Assembly: GCA_946406115.1 (NCBI GenBank)
Contig: OX291550.1
Coordinates: 30,418,722 to 30,482,721 of the forward strand
Reading direction: 5' to 3'
Origin: Apoda limacodes
Lineage: Eukaryota > Arthropoda > Insecta > Lepidoptera > Limacodidae
Length of the DNA: 64,000 nt
Both the position numbers and the translations under genes were made by a program. Within the stretch, counting starts at the first letter, position 1; every line of letters starts with the position of its first letter. The notes under the pieces were generated by a model. The model was not told the origin of the DNA, searched no databases, and was given only the letters and a program-made list of their open reading frames with translations. This document shows, one piece after another, positions 10,411 through 22,480 of this stretch.

Positions 10411-11894
10411 GTAATTCTTTACTTTCCAAGAACGTGAGATTTTTACGTAACGATGGTTTTAACTGATAAAACACCACATTTATATACAAAGGTAAAATTC
10501 AAAAAATCTCGGAGGACAATAGATTTTCACGAAAAAAAATAATTGATTTCATACAAAATCCGCCATCACCACCAACATTATACACCAACATTTAAAAATA
10601 CAGAACTTTTTTTTTCACGAATATACTTGCCAGTCCAAAGATAAAAATAAACACAGGATTCAATCGATTTTACTTTTCTCTAATAGTACTCGATAGTAAA
10701 GCATATTGCCAAGTTAGGTGGTGAGGAGCGAAGCGACGAGCCATTAGGTTACATGGTGAACACCGCACGAGCCGAGCAAAGCCTACCGCGGCAGAGGCCG
10801 GCGAAGTGCCAGAAACAAATTGTTCTAATTTAGAATTGTTTGGTAGGAGTAGGGGGGGGGGGGCAGGGTAGATACTGGTTTATTGATCTGAGTGACACAG
10901 ATACAATTTGTTTCTGGCGCGTTAATTTCATGAGCTCCGCTAGATTTTGCGCACAAGTTTTGATGTACCAAAGTGGTTTGCCGTTGTTACTGCGATTATG
11001 AATTAGTGGACTATATAAGGATAGCTGGTATGATTTTAAATTAAATATGAAATCTATATTCGAGCATATAGATACAGGACTTAGAAATACTCGCCTACCT
11101 GGTGTTGGCTTCTTACGTGGTTCTCGAAAGTGCGCTCCTTCAGATGACGTGGAAGATGGCGTGCTTCCCAAGCACCGATTTCACCACGTGTCAATAAAAA
11201 CTGGAATTTATCACGTCTTTATTAGTCCTTTGTTATAATGCGATTTTGGAATAGACCGCGGCGGGTGCGGTGGTCAACGCTCACACTGGACCAAAACGGT
11301 GCTTCTATCGCGGCTATCTTGCAACAGCTGTGTGGTAGGCGAGAGTGTAGGTGGGGAGGTTGGACGCTCGTAGAAAATAAAGGTGTTGGTTAATTAACTA
11401 TAGTAGTGAAGTCTATTTAGAACATATTATGTTGCAAAGTATGAATAGGTGGCGTTACCAGCCGTGACTACACTAAATAAGTACAAGTTGGTTGAAATAT
11501 AAAAACTTGCGCTCAAAGCCAGGCGGAGCACATGAAAATTAGCGCACGAAGCCGAGCGGAGCGTGCCGCAGCAGCGGCCGGCGAGCGCCAGAACCAATTT
11601 CTTCTTATTTAGTATAGTCACGGCGACCTATTTTGGAACATGAAAACCTGCGCCCGAGCCAAGCAGATTACATAAAAATTAGCGCGCGAAGCCAAGCGGA
11701 CCGGCAGCGGCCGGCGAGCGCCAGAAACAAATTGTAGCTGTGTCACTCAGATCAATAAACCGGTGTCTACCCTGCCCCCCCTTTTCCTGCCAAACAATTC
11801 TAAATAGGTACAATAGAATTCTAAATAGGTATACTATATCAATAGAAATTTTTATTACGTAAAAATCTCAGATTCTTGGAAAGTAAATAATTAC
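10411..11894. mobile_element. Inverted-repeat element, 1.5 kb, with internal repeats
   Basis: Arms of about 42 bp enclose the region. 'ttactttccaagaa' then 'gagatttttacgtaa' on the left (10411-10451) recurs inverted at 11853-11894. Inside, a GC-rich block of about 75 bp ('cgaagccgagcgg..ggccggcgagcgccagaa') occurs directly at about 10755, 11529 and 11668. A 90-bp block ('gccagaaacaaattgt..ctgtgtcactcagatc..ctgcccccc') occurs at 11725-11810 and inverted at 10828-10922. The inner copy forms a hairpin with a neighbouring 'gccagaaacaaattgt'. No transposase. A 12-base G run lies at 10852-10863. Confidence 0.6.
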
Positions 11895-12069
11895 ACGTAT
11901 CTCTAATGACTTTATCACAGTTTATTAATTTTTGTCTTTTGGTAACTACTAATACTAATTTCTTTGTAACACACACAATATGTAATAAATAGCATATTAA
12001 GTATATTGATACGTTATTGGTTTTCTATTATAACTAAGGAATGTTAGATATAGTTTTGAAGTGACGTTA

Positions 12070-12440
12070 TATTACGTAGTAGGTTTTTTTGTTTTTTGAT
12101 ATTCCGTTTTCTTTTTTTTCCTTCTCTTCTTCTTCTTTCTTCGATTTGGAGACCAGATTTCGCATTATTGCATATCATTTCTACAGAGTCATGTGTAAAT
12201 TTAGTCCTGTGCTTATATCTAAGTTTAGCGAAGCGCCATATTCAAGTTTTATCGCGGCGAAATAGCGCGTCCTCGTTTACATGTCCCAAGATAGGGCGGG
12301 AGTTTTGGTGTAGATCCTTCAGAAATTGCGCGTCATGTCCTACTTATTTCTTCATAATTCACTATTCATGAGCCTTCGGTTCGGTTGTTCCCTCATTATC
12401 ATTAGGGCAAAGGTATTATAACATACAGCCAAGACTGTTT
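12070..12440. repeat. Interspersed repeat S, copy 1
   Basis: The block around 12276-12365 ('tgtcccaagatagggcggg', 'attgcgcgtc', 'cttatttctt', 'gattcactat'-like) recurs inverted at 15950-16070. The shared part is about 130 bp. A pyrimidine tract (12106-12142) precedes it. Class unknown. The apparent 91-codon frame here is not supported by the second copy. Confidence 0.5.
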
Positions 12441-12529
12441 AAAATATTTTTACTTTTACCGTGTGCTCGTAATATATGGTGATGTAAATTATTAATTTAA
12501 ATTGTTATTTTTGCTGTTTTGTTTGCGGT

Positions 12530-12690
12530 CACTCTGGTTTAGTGACAACCAAAAAGGCTCTTACAGAATATCAGTGCTTCGGCTGAAGCTTAAACTGAGT
12601 AAGAGACCTTCGTGGCACTTAATTATCAATTTATTTTTCTAGATATATATTTATGTTACAAAATTGTTTGAGAGTCAAATAAAGGTTTTT
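12530..12690 (+). repeat. Possible retroelement 3' end with CTT tail
   Basis: 'caaccaaaaaggctcttac' is followed by an 'aataaaggttttt' polyadenylation-like signal and a short (CTT)n run. This resembles the 3' untranslated end of a LINE or SINE. No coding sequence was found upstream. Confidence 0.35.
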
Positions 12691-12939
12691 CTTCTTCTTC
12701 ATATATGTAAACATTTTTGAAAAACGCTTTTTACGCAGAAAAAAAATTAAAAGTATCTAATGGCGGCCCTAGTTTGCATTCATAGACGCCTTAACGTCAG
12801 CCATTTTACTTATAAAACTTTTTTTATTAATCAAATAAAAGACATTTTGGTTTTGTTTTCAATCACATTCGCCATCAATATTTGTATCAAACGTTATTTA
12901 CGTTGTTCAGTTGAGTCCCAAAGACCGCCATGGACTCAC

Positions 12940-14972
12940 ACCAGAAACGAAGCTAGGAATTCTTGTCAGGACTTTGAGTTGATTGTAGATGATGCTAGTT
13001 TTAAAACAAATTCTGAGATAGCAGTTGCCTTTGAACAGTTTTTTAAGAATATTCCATTCAAAACAACTGAACATCTAAACTCAAGTCCAATCTTAGCAGA
13101 AAAATTATTAAAAACTAGTGTTCCTGAATGTAACGTTCCCTTTGTATTTAAAAACATTAGTCCTACGGATATCATTAATACATTTAAAACATTAGAAATT
13201 AAAATCCCACAGACCTTTGGGGACTTTCTGTAAAAACTATAAATTCAATAATTCATGTTATAGCACAACCCTTAGCCATAATTTTTGATAGTTGTGTTGA
13301 TAGTGATGTGTTTCCTGATGAGATGAAACTTAGCAAAGTGATACCTCTTTAAAATCAAGTAGTTCAACAGATCCTAATAATTTTCGGCCTATTTCAATAC
13401 TACCTACACTCAGTAAAGTTTTTGAAAAAACCATACTTTGTCAAATGTTAAGCCATTTCTGTATTAATGAGCTACTTAGTAGTAAACAGTTTGGCTTTAT
13501 GAAAGGCCGTTCCACAACCGATGCAGGAGTGGCACTATTAAAAAATATATATAACGCCTGGGAGGATTTGCATGACGCCCTTGGAGTGTTTTGTGATTTA
13601 TCTAAGGCATTTGACTGTGTTCAACATGAAAATCTCATCAGGAAGCTACATCACTATGGTATTAGAGGCAAAGCTCTCGACCTTTTGACATCCTATATGA
13701 GTAGGAGAGTACAGAAAATAGATGTCAACGGTGAAAGATCTCCGGGATCAGCAGTCACTATGGGAGTCCCTCAGGGCTCAATTTTAGGTCCTTTTCTATT
13801 TCTTATTTACATTAATGATCTCCCATATAATGTAAAAAACCATGACATTGTCTTATTTGCTGATGACACCTCTTTGCTTTTTAAAGTTAAGAGACGACAG
13901 ACATATTATAATGAATTAAATAATGCCCTTTCTAAAATTGTAAATTGGTTTAACGCTAATAATTTGTTACTTAATGAAAAAAAAACCAAATGTGTTAAAT
14001 TTACATTACCAAATGTTAGTCAGAGATAGACATGTATTAATATTAATGGCGAGCAATTAGAACTTGTTAATTCAACAGTCTTTCTTGGCATAACGCTGGA
14101 CTCCAAACTTCAATGGGGTCCTCATATTCATAACCTAGCCAAAAAACTTAGCTCTGCTGTGTATGCGATCAAGAAAATAAGACAATTGACCGATGTCGAC
14201 AATGTAAAAATAGTATATTTTAGCTATTTCCATAGTTTAATGACATATGGTATCCTATTGTGGGGTAGCGCTGCTGATGTAAATACCTACAATATTTTTG
14301 TTACAAAAAAGGGCAATTCGTGCTATTTATAAATTAGGATCTAGGATATCTCTGAGGGATAGGTGTCGCAGTACATATATGAAAATCTTTTATATGTACA
14401 TAAAAATATCAATAGTTTCAGCAAGAAAAGTGACGTTCACAAAGTAAATACTAGAAGTAAAAATAAGCTGTTGGTGCATGATACACGTGTACACAAAATA
14501 AGTAACTCTTTTATGGGGCAATGTATACACTTTTACAACAAAGTTCCCAATAAAATTCAAAATCTATCAATAAGTAAATTAAAATCTTCTATCAAGCAGG
14601 TACTTTGTAAAAAGGCATACTACAATATTTTAGACTATGTAAATGATAAAAATCCTTGGGACTGATGATGCTCAATTACAGGATGCATAGGTAAACCAAA
14701 TTAAAATGGAAATAACATAAAATTGTACGACTAAAAATTTTTTATTTAAAACATTAATTGTATTTTAGTTTATTTGTATTATTGATAGTGTTTTTAAAAG
14801 AGTAACTATCGAGTTTCTTGCCGGATTCTTCTCGGTAGAAATCAACAACATTGTGAACCGGCGGGAAGGTGGGAGGGTTCAAAAAATAATATTTTATAAC
14901 TTTGACGATTCAAAAGTGATTGTAAAATCCTTATTTGAATAAACCATTTTGACTTTGACTTTGACTTTGAAC
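12940..14972 (+). pseudogene. LINE ORF2 reverse transcriptase (CR1/jockey group), 5'-truncated
   Basis: A non-LTR retrotransposon polymerase in pieces. Before the RT domain is NSEIAVAFEQFFKNIP. RT motifs follow in order: NNFRPISILP, KQFGFMKGRSTTDA, VFCDLSKAFDCVQHENLI, MGVPQGSILGPFLFLIYIND and LFADDTSLLF (the catalytic FADD). The thumb/C-terminal part follows with FLGITLDSKLQW, then a YENLLYVHKNINSF frame. Frameshifts occur near 13230, 13350 and 14310-14360, and a TAG interrupts at 14027. The 3' end carries TTTGAC repeats (14950-14970), as in lepidopteran CR1-like elements. The endonuclease domain is missing. The first about 60 codons of the frame beginning at 12760 are host or other sequence. 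Confidence 0.85.
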
Positions 14973-15949
14973 GTCCTTTAGCGTAATACTTACTTCACAG
15001 AAGAATTAAAAAAAGAAAAAGTCCAAAAGGTTCTTCGGGAATTAAAAAAGTACAAAGAAAAATTCTTTAATTACTTTCGAATGTTCAAAATTCAGACTGC
15101 TCTTCAAAATCAAAGTACTAACATGCGAGATCCTATATTACCGATAGTCGCCCGCCAGCCAACTGACCGCAGAGCGCGATTCTAAAAGTTGCCAGCCAGC
15201 GCAGCGGGAGCCGCAAACAACCGCGCACGCTGCGGGCATTAATCGCGTCGTGTTTGCTTACACGATGAGGTGAGGTGGTAAACAAACATTGCGGTGTTAG
15301 AACAGTGTGTCACATTTTCTTCTGGATGGTAGGCAGTAGAATTATCCTTATCATTATCTTTCATAAGCAAAACTGACATAATTTTTATTTGTAAAAATAT
15401 TGAAAAAAAATGGTTTGTTATTATGGTGCCGCCGGCTGATCGCGGCCTGTAATCTTCAAAGAAAAAAAATAAGACTTATGCCACAATACAACCAAATTAG
15501 TTTTACAGTTACTGAAAACGAGCATTAATATTAAAAAAAAATCACCTACTGGTTAAAGCAGGTATTAAAATATTCCATAGACAGTAGCGCCACGCTCAAT
15601 TACATATTACTGTAGGCCCGTAGCAATGAAGATTTGAAAGTTTTATATATATTTTTTTTATTTATTGAGCGTACAACCCTAGAAAAGTTGTCCATTTTTC
15701 GTACGGTTTGTGGATAAGGAACAATGTTTAAGGTATGTACATGATTCAGACAAAACAAAAGAAGAGAAAATCATAAAATGACGAGAGTTTTGGCGCGAAT
15801 CTTAAGAATGAGTGGTGTCTTTTTGTGTTTAATTTTTTTATTTTGTTTCCATTTATATATTTTATTCTTTTTGTGTTTAATTTTTCTAAATTTATTTATT
15901 CCGTTTCCAAAGTTTAGCAATGTTTTAAGAAATCGTGCTACGAATTGTG
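14973..15949. other. No gene; GC-rich patch at 15150-15260
   Basis: Unassigned. 15150-15260 is rich in 'gcgc' and 'gccagcc' words within AT-rich flanks. 15822-15890 holds two copies of 'tttttgtgtttaattttt'. No supported reading frame. Confidence 0.35.
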
Positions 15950-16260
15950 CAGCGAAAGCTCTTAAATAGTGAATCATTAAGAAATAAGCAGGACGCGCAA
16001 TATCTGAGGATCCACACCAAATCCCCCGCCCTATCTTGGGACACGAAAACGAAGACGCACGGTAACGCCCGCGCCAAGATACAACAAGAAAATTGACATT
16101 GACTCTGGCAAATGCATAATGCAAAATGCATAATGGCAAATGCAAAATGTTCAGCTAAGGCCGTGCGAGCCACAGAATATTTTAAGACTACCCAGTAGAA
16201 ATGCGAAGTAAGCACGGCGAGCGCGCCACGGTCTTGAAAAGACGCTCAATTCACTCCGAA
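15950..16260. repeat. Interspersed repeat S, copy 2 (inverted)
   Basis: The reverse complement matches 12276-12365 over 'gtcccaagatagggcggg', 'ttgcgcgtcctgcttatttctt' (split by mismatches) and 'gattcactattt'. It extends further than copy 1, with a short tandem of 'atgcataatgcaaa' near 16110-16148. Confidence 0.5.
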
Positions 16261-16854
16261 ACCCGCGAATCTGTCATTTAGTTACACGCGGACTTCATCG
16301 CTGTGTGTAGCTGCGTAAAAATATTTAAAATGCCTTCCTGTGCAGTAATTACTTGCTGAGCAAAAAGCCAGGCATTAAATATGTCAAAAGGAGGAATATC
16401 TTTTAATTGGTGATTCGAAGCGTATATAATTATTAGCTTTTACATAATTTATAAGGACAAAAATTACCTTAAACTCAAAATTGACATTGATAAACAATAT
16501 CTTAAAGTATCAAAATACAAGCAATGTACATTACCGTCAATGTTCCTCGGAGTCGCAAGAAGGACCGTGTCTAGAAAGTAATGTATATAAATGCCGTGAG
16601 CAACAGAGTCGTATGATCGATGCGTGTCTTTCTAGTAGTGATGTTTTACGATAATTTATAGCTTTTATCGACATTTTACAGTGTCTTGTTCGAATCAGAA
16701 CTTAATGTTTTATGATATCACAGATTTACGTACCAACCGCCAATTTCATACTATTTTGCAATAATAATATAAAATAGGCCTAAGGTTTTAAAATTGCAAG
16801 TTTTATTAACCACTATACTGAATATGTGTAAATTTTTTGTAACACTTTACTATA
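16261..16854. other. No gene seen
   Basis: AT-rich unassigned DNA with no supported reading frame or repeat. Confidence 0.35.
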
Positions 16855-17118
16855 GGTGCGTTTTATTGAGGGCATTAATAGCTATGACATCGCATAGGCA
16901 TTGAAATCGTTCTGTTCTAATGTAAACAAAATATGGCCGTTCACTATTTGACAGCGAATCCACCACTCTACCTCCCGAGCATGTGTAGCCAATGCGTTGA
17001 ATGCGGCCCGGAAGTGACGTCATAGCGCATTCATTTTTGGTCAACAGAATGATCGAATTTGTGCATTGACAGCATTGGGCGCATCCAATGCGTATAAAGC
17101 TTGTTAACAAAACGCCCC
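16855..17118. mobile_element. MITE, 264 bp, imperfect TIRs
   Basis: The left end GGTGCGTTTTATTGAGGGC and the reverse complement of the right end GGGGCGTTTTGTTAACAAGC share the GCGTTTTRTT core. After a gap they share ATA and CGCAT-GG words over about 45 bp. Both sides are flanked by TA-rich sequence, so a TA target is likely. The minus-strand frame inside is not a gene. Confidence 0.6.
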
Positions 17119-17409
17119 TATTATAAATAATGTAAAAATTCTAAGTTTTAATACTTTTTAATTTCCGTAGCGAATTAGATAAAAGCACTAAAACAGTACC
17201 ATTATAATTTTGTCAGGTCCGTCCGTTCGTATGTTACAGTCTTTGCACCGATTTTGAAAAAAAATGGAAGTTTTTAAGTAACTTATAGCGAGTTATTTGC
17301 TTTCAAAACAAAATTAGTTATTTAATTTCTTGGATATCCGCATTCTCATTCTACGGAACCTTAACTCAATACCTAAGTGTATAATCGTGAAAGCCCGCAA
17401 GCAATCGGT

Positions 17410-18236
17410 CGCTTTTTTTTAACCGGCTACAAAAAACCAAGTTTATTAATTCGACCCGTATGTATGTAATATTGAAAGTATTGCGCTATATTCATATTTT
17501 AACTTATGGAAGCCCACAAAGGCAAAGAGATGTGCCAAATTGTATAAGTGTATTTACGTCATAGACACACAATAATTAGGGAACTTATGTTTTGCTTCTA
17601 GCAAATAGATCTTACAAATTACTTCATAAACCTAAAAACAATATAAATATAGAGCACAGGTATAATCTATCTTTTTTTGACACTGAGTTGATATTGTTTA
17701 TTTGTTAAAAATAACCTCTGGCGTGGTAGATTGTTCGGATCTCTTAGCCAAAATTCACCTCAATGTTCCTAAGGTGATTATAAGATCTAACCCTCTTCTA
17801 TATATTCCCTTTGCAACTATGAATTATACACAAAATTCCTTCATGTGGCGCGTCTGCAATAAATTTAATAATTTATGCAAAGCCTTAAACTTAGATCTAT
17901 TTGACATGAGCGTGGAGAGCGTAAGGCGTATACTCACTGAGCAGTTTTTTTTTAAACTTAACTCAAAAATATAATCTTTTTTTTTGTTTTTAAATTTGCA
18001 TTTTAGAATTTTTGGTTATATTTTTTGGATTTCCGTATAATGTTACATGTAATTATATAGCTTTTGAAATTTTTTAAGTAGGTAATGTCTTTTTTATGTT
18101 CGTACTTAATTTATAGTTATGCAGATACTAATTGTTAGGACCTACCTTGGCGTCCAATACTTATTTTTATTTTGTTTTAATTAGCTGAAGCCTATGGTCT
18201 TCCGAATAAATAAATAAAAATAAAAATAAATAAATG
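17410..18236 (+). pseudogene. LINE 3' end (C-terminal fragment)
   Basis: A frame containing ANRSYKLLHKPKNNINIEHR, which lies before a TAA near 17699, is followed by a 90-codon stretch (17702-17974). That stretch, with VDCSDLLAKIHLNVPK, fits the C-terminal tail after the reverse transcriptase of jockey/R1-like elements. A 260-bp untranslated part ends in an A-rich tail of AAATA/AAAAT units (18206-18236). No RT core is present. Clade uncertain. Confidence 0.65.
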
Positions 18237-18260
18237 TCTCAAAAATGTAAAATTTACTTA

Positions 18261-18573
18261 CTTTACGTTGTTTCTTTTTTAAAACATCTACCGCACCAAC
18301 CTAATAGGGTTGTACTAATTGAGAATCCTTCCCCTGCGTGTGAATAAGAACGTACCAAAATTTTATTACCATTAGGTATCACGTTGTTCCCTACAAATTT
18401 TGCCCCCTTTTTCATCCCTTTAGGGGTAGAATTTTGAAAAAACCTGTCGTATAGGATGCCTACGTCATACAAAGAACACACCCTCGAAGTTTCAGATTTC
18501 TACGATCAGCGACTTAGGCTGTGCGTTGATCCGTCAGTCAGTCATTCAGGACAAAGCATTTTATATGTATAGA
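18261..18573 (-). mobile_element. Helitron-like repeat H2, inverted copy
   Basis: The reverse complement begins TCTATACATATAAAATGC and matches 23889-24389 over 'gatcaacgcacagcc', 'tgtgtgttctttgtatgac' (with mismatches) and 'ggttggtgcggtag'. Its last bases, 'gaaacaacgtaaag', lack the CTAG end, so the 3' terminus is eroded. Confidence 0.6.
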
Positions 18574-19194
18574 TTGGTTTATAAGGTTATATTTTATTTT
18601 ATGTAGTAAAAAGTGAATTTCATAAAGTTTAGTAATAATTTGACCTAAGTATGAGTAGATTCTTTATTTTCATAGTAAGTAAAAATCTTACCTTTATTCG
18701 CCAAATTTATCGATATGGAGTTATCGAAATAGCCCTTCCTTAACACTTTTGAAACTGACCACGCTTCTTTGATCGTGATTGGCTAAGATGCTCGGCTCTT
18801 TCAAAATTGCGAATGTATTGCGGCGTCTGCGGTTCCAGTACTATTTGAGTATCATCGCACTTCTAAAGACTTATAATGTTCTGTGTTAAAATCGATTGTT
18901 GTCGTTACCGTTGTTTATCGATTGAGTCGATTGTGTCCCAGGTTTTAGGTTTTGATTTCGCCTCGCCTCCTGAGCTACCAATGGTACGAATAAGCCTTAA
19001 TTTCTCAAGTAGATTGATTATTCACTCCACTGGCTTTTCGGCTTAGGAAAAACTCCGGAGGACACTTGCATATAACCCGCACTTTTTTTACTATAGGCTA
19101 TGGGTTTGATTGATGTTTTGAAAACAATAATGTTAAACTTGAAGTAAATTTGGATGGTACATAAGTACCGGTGAGAATACACTATTTCAAATAC
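18574..19194. other. No gene seen
   Basis: Unassigned. 18770-18960 has mixed base composition and 'atcgattg' words. No frame or RNA gene supported. Confidence 0.35.
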
Positions 19195-19375
19195 AAGGTT
19201 TTTATGAAAGAAGAAAAGGGTAAAGTGCGAGTCAGACTTGCGCCCTAAGGGTAAACCGATTGTAATGACATTTTGGTATGTTTTTGTGCACACGCCGGAA
19301 TAGGTTTCTGTATTAGTACAACCCTTTCACAATAGGTGAAGCGCCACTTGTTTTGAAAAAGAGAAACTAAATATA
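19195..19375 (+). repeat. Helitron-like repeat H2, 3' partial copy
   Basis: Contains the H2 module 'agtgcgagtcagacttgcgc', 'gggtaaaccgattgtaatga', 'gcacacgccgg' and 'aaccctttcacaatagg', then an eroded 3' hairpin. Followed by AT-rich DNA with no further match. Confidence 0.5.
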
Positions 19376-19979
19376 TTTTTAACAAATATTTTACGAGGAA
19401 AAAGCAATCTAAATTATCGTATAAATTCCTTTATTTTGCTTTTAAAGTGACAAAAATTTTAGCGTTTATGAAAACAGAGTGAAATCTAATTAATGTATTA
19501 AGATTTAAAACATTACAGAACAAAAATAATGGTTCAGTACCTATTATTGACTATCCTTTCCAGTGTGTTTAACTGCTTTAATCATAATACCTACAGAGGA
19601 GACTGGCGAGAAATATAAAAAAGCCAGTTGTAAAGTGTCTGAAAAATTAAGTATCTCCTAAATGCCTCTCCTCCTCTCCCAAATAAATAAAATGCCTCGT
19701 ATCATAATAAAATTATATTTTTTTTAATTTTCACGTTGGTATTTTCATATTGAATGATGAAAAAATTAAACTTCAATTAGTTTTTGTCTAAATTTTTCAA
19801 GACATTCAATTAATTTTGTTTCATATTTATTTGGTGTTAGTTATACGTTATTACATACACTTGCCTTGAATGTTGCTTTTTACTTCAAGAAGCTATGTTG
19901 TTTGCTTTCGGAATGATGTCATGATTAATGGTTTTTTATATCGCTTGTTACTGTATGTACCTGGAGGACCAAATTCTCG
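19376..19979. other. No gene seen
   Basis: AT-rich unassigned sequence. Confidence 0.35.
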
Positions 19980-20324
19980 GTTTTTTTAAACAGCGCCATC
20001 TATTGTCAAGTAGCTTAAGCGTTGCTTAATAACGCTACCTGTTGTCAAATAGCTTAAGTGTTGCTTAATAACGCTTCCTATTGTTGAATAGCTTAAGTGT
20101 TGCTTAATAACGCCACCTGTTGTCAAATAGCTTAAGTGTTTCTTATTACTACTCGCCAATAGATGTCAGGAAGAGTCATACTTTTCAGTTTATCACTGCC
20201 TTATAAACACGGATAAAACGACGTTTTCTAAAAATGAAACCTAGGTAGATCAATTTATCGACCCCGAAAACCCCTACATACTAAATTTCATGAAAATCGA
20301 CGTAGCCGTTTCTGAGATTCAAAT

Positions 20325-20356
<32 letters not shown>

Positions 20357-20370
20357 TACAAGAATTGCTC
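19980..20370 (+). repeat. Interspersed repeat K, copy with expanded array
   Basis: Shares 'gccatctatt', 'gccaatagatgtc', 'ggaagagtcata', 'gatcaatttatcgacccc' and 'tactaaatttcatgaaaatc' in order with 48060-48335. Here the left part holds four units of a 39-bp repeat; the other copy has one. It ends near a (TA)n run (20325-20352) and 'caagaattgctcgt'. Non-coding; class unknown. Confidence 0.7.
19996..20151. repeat. Tandem array, 4 x 39 bp
   Basis: Units start at 19996, 20035, 20074 and 20113, each built on 'ttgtcaaatagcttaagtgt' followed by 'tgcttaataacg'. They differ by a few substitutions. The array lies inside repeat K. Confidence 0.93.
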
Positions 20371-20519
20371 GTTCAAAGGTATTAGATAAATAAACCGATT
20401 ATACTGAAAACAGTAAAAAAGCTAGAGGGAGGGAGAGGAATATAACAAAATACCTACTGTTTAACATAGAGAACCTTACGTGTTACAAAGACTAAGCTTC
20501 TCAGCATACCTCTGAGTGA

Positions 20520-20720
20520 CATTCATGTAAGAGACAAATCACCTCGATGTCAAGTCGGTTTCTCCAGCTGTCAAACGGGTGTGAGACAGCGCAGCGTCTC
20601 GAGCGAAGCTGATTTGTTGTAGGAAATCGTAAAGCAAAACACTCGTATTTGTGAGTAGAAAAACTGTCAGTGGAGTGTATTTTCTTACCGAGTTATTGGA
20701 TCTATTAGGTAATGTAATGT
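20520..20720 (+). repeat. Interspersed repeat P, copy 1
   Basis: Matches 28835-29050 in the same orientation over 'tgtcaagtcggttt', 'gagacagcg', 'taccgag' and 'ttattggatctatta'. About 200 bp, diverged. No coding sequence. The surrounding gaps 20371-20519 and 20721-20864 are unassigned. Confidence 0.45.
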
Positions 20721-20864
20721 TTAGTTACTTAGGCCTCCCCCTAAACAAATACAATAAACATGTAACAGTTGTGTCGCTCCACATTTATGATGGCGCTGGT
20801 AAGATAAAAATTACATAACAAGAGATATAATTTTTAGTAATATTTATTATACAACATATAATTA

Positions 20865-22003
20865 GATTTTTAAGGATTATGGATTGGAGTACCTCTTACG
20901 GTCTAAACGTAAATCCAAATAAAACGCAACTTATCATTGTGGGTACTTCAAGAATGATATCTAAGATTAATTTACAAAATCTTCCTAAAGTGAGTATTAA
21001 TGGAACAGTCATTCCATATAGCGAGGCTGCAAAAAAACTTGGGCATCATCAGACATTTTCATGGGAACCACAATTAAAAGAAGTTAGCAGAAAAATATTT
21101 GCTACAGCTAAATCTATTAGCAGATTGCGTAACTTCTTGACCATTGCCACAAAAATTGCACTGGCTAAATCACTACTGCTACCTGTCCTTGATTATGCGG
21201 ATGCTAGCTATCTTGACCTTACTGAGGAGCAATTAAAAAAGCTTGAGCGAGTCCAGAACCTATGTATTAGATACATATTTGGTTTACGTAAATATTATCA
21301 CATATCCGAATTTCGATTAAAACTCAAGTGGCTCCCAATTCGCCTTCGCCGGAATACTCATTTTCTGTTTCTTCTCTTCAACGTACTGTTCAATCCGTCT
21401 ACTCCGTTATACTTGAAAGAGCGTTTCAATTTTATAGGGTCTACAGCTCATCGCGCCACTACAAACATGATGCTGAAAACCCCAACACATTATTCGCAAG
21501 CATATAATGACTCATTCACTGTCACAGCCATAAGGCTATGGAATAGTTTACCATTTGATGTCAAAAAAGCACAAACTTTAAGAATATTTAAAAATCTCGT
21601 AATCACACATTACTTAAAAATTTAAGCTGTCTCATCAACACTGTTTATTCATCTAAATTATTTAAGATGTATGTAGTTTGTGTATTTTTTTTTTATTTTT
21701 TTTATTTTTTGTTATTTATTTGATATATATATATTTATTTTTTGTACGGATTAGTATTATTTATATGTATATAAATTTAGCTATAGCTATAAATGTATAT
21801 ATTATTTTATTGTTGCCTTTTTTTTTTCTTATATTGTTAAGTTTCAGTTAGCACATTCTACTCAATAATTTTATAAAGTCTCCTCTACCCAAAGGTTGTC
21901 TGGAACAGAGACCGCCAATTTGTTATTACTTTTATTGTTTAATTGTCTTGTATTCTATATGCGCAATAAAGTATATTATTATTATTATTATTATTATTAT
22001 TAG
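20865..22003 (+). pseudogene. LINE 3' end with intact C-terminal frame
   Basis: A 248-codon open frame (20879-21625) covers the end of a reverse transcriptase and its C-terminal region. It has LNVNPNKTQLIIVG after the lost catalytic box, KEVSRKIFATAKSISRL, SLLLPVLDYAD, QNLCIRYIFGLRKYYH and AIRLWNSLPFDVK. The fingers and palm with the active site are absent, so this is 5' truncation, the usual result of incomplete reverse transcription. The 3' untranslated part has 'caataaag' and a (TTA)n tail (21974-22003). It is the same family type as LINE A (33045-35960), whose matching part reads IIPIID where this one has LLPVLD. Confidence 0.85.
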
Positions 22004-22132
22004 AATAAGTCGCAAAATAAAACAGATGCACATTTACCTCAGCTTAGCCAAAAAATTAAAATCAACAAATCATATATATTTATTTATATATATCATGGTG
22101 AAATAGAACAAATTGTTTAAACAACCGGCCAA

Positions 22133-22480
22133 GTGCGAGACGGACTTGCGTACAAAGGGTTCCGTACCATTATCTATAAAAACGGCAAAAACGTTTGTTT
22201 TATGGGAGCCCCCTTTAAATATTTATTATATTTTAATTAAATTATTTCTTTCCAAATTGAATATTTAATTAAATATTCTGTGAATATTTCAAGCGTCTAC
22301 CTGTTGCGCTTAAGCATAAACGTTTAAAAAAATCACGTTTGTTGTATACATGTTTTGTAAAAAATTCAACCGTGTATCACGGTTCATGTGATACAGCCTG
22401 GTGACAGACGGACGGATGGACAGCGGAGTCTTAGTAATAGGGTCCCGTTTTTTACCCTGTGGGTACGGGATCCTAAAAAT
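22133..22480 (-). repeat. GGGTTCCGTACC-type repeat
   Basis: Starts 'ccggccaagtgcgagacgg', contains 'gggttccgtaccatt', 'tatgggagccccc', 'cggacggatggacagcgg' and ends 'gggtacgggatcctaaaaat'. Inverted relative to 7711-8162. The minus-strand frame over 22310-22639 is not a gene. Confidence 0.75.

Noticed and set aside
12096..12371. 91-codon protein
   Set aside because: The inverted copy at 15950-16070 does not preserve the frame; the sequence is a repeat.
12760..12939. N-terminal part of the 157-codon frame as part of the LINE protein
   Set aside because: LINE similarity begins only near 12940; the earlier codons are an accidental extension.
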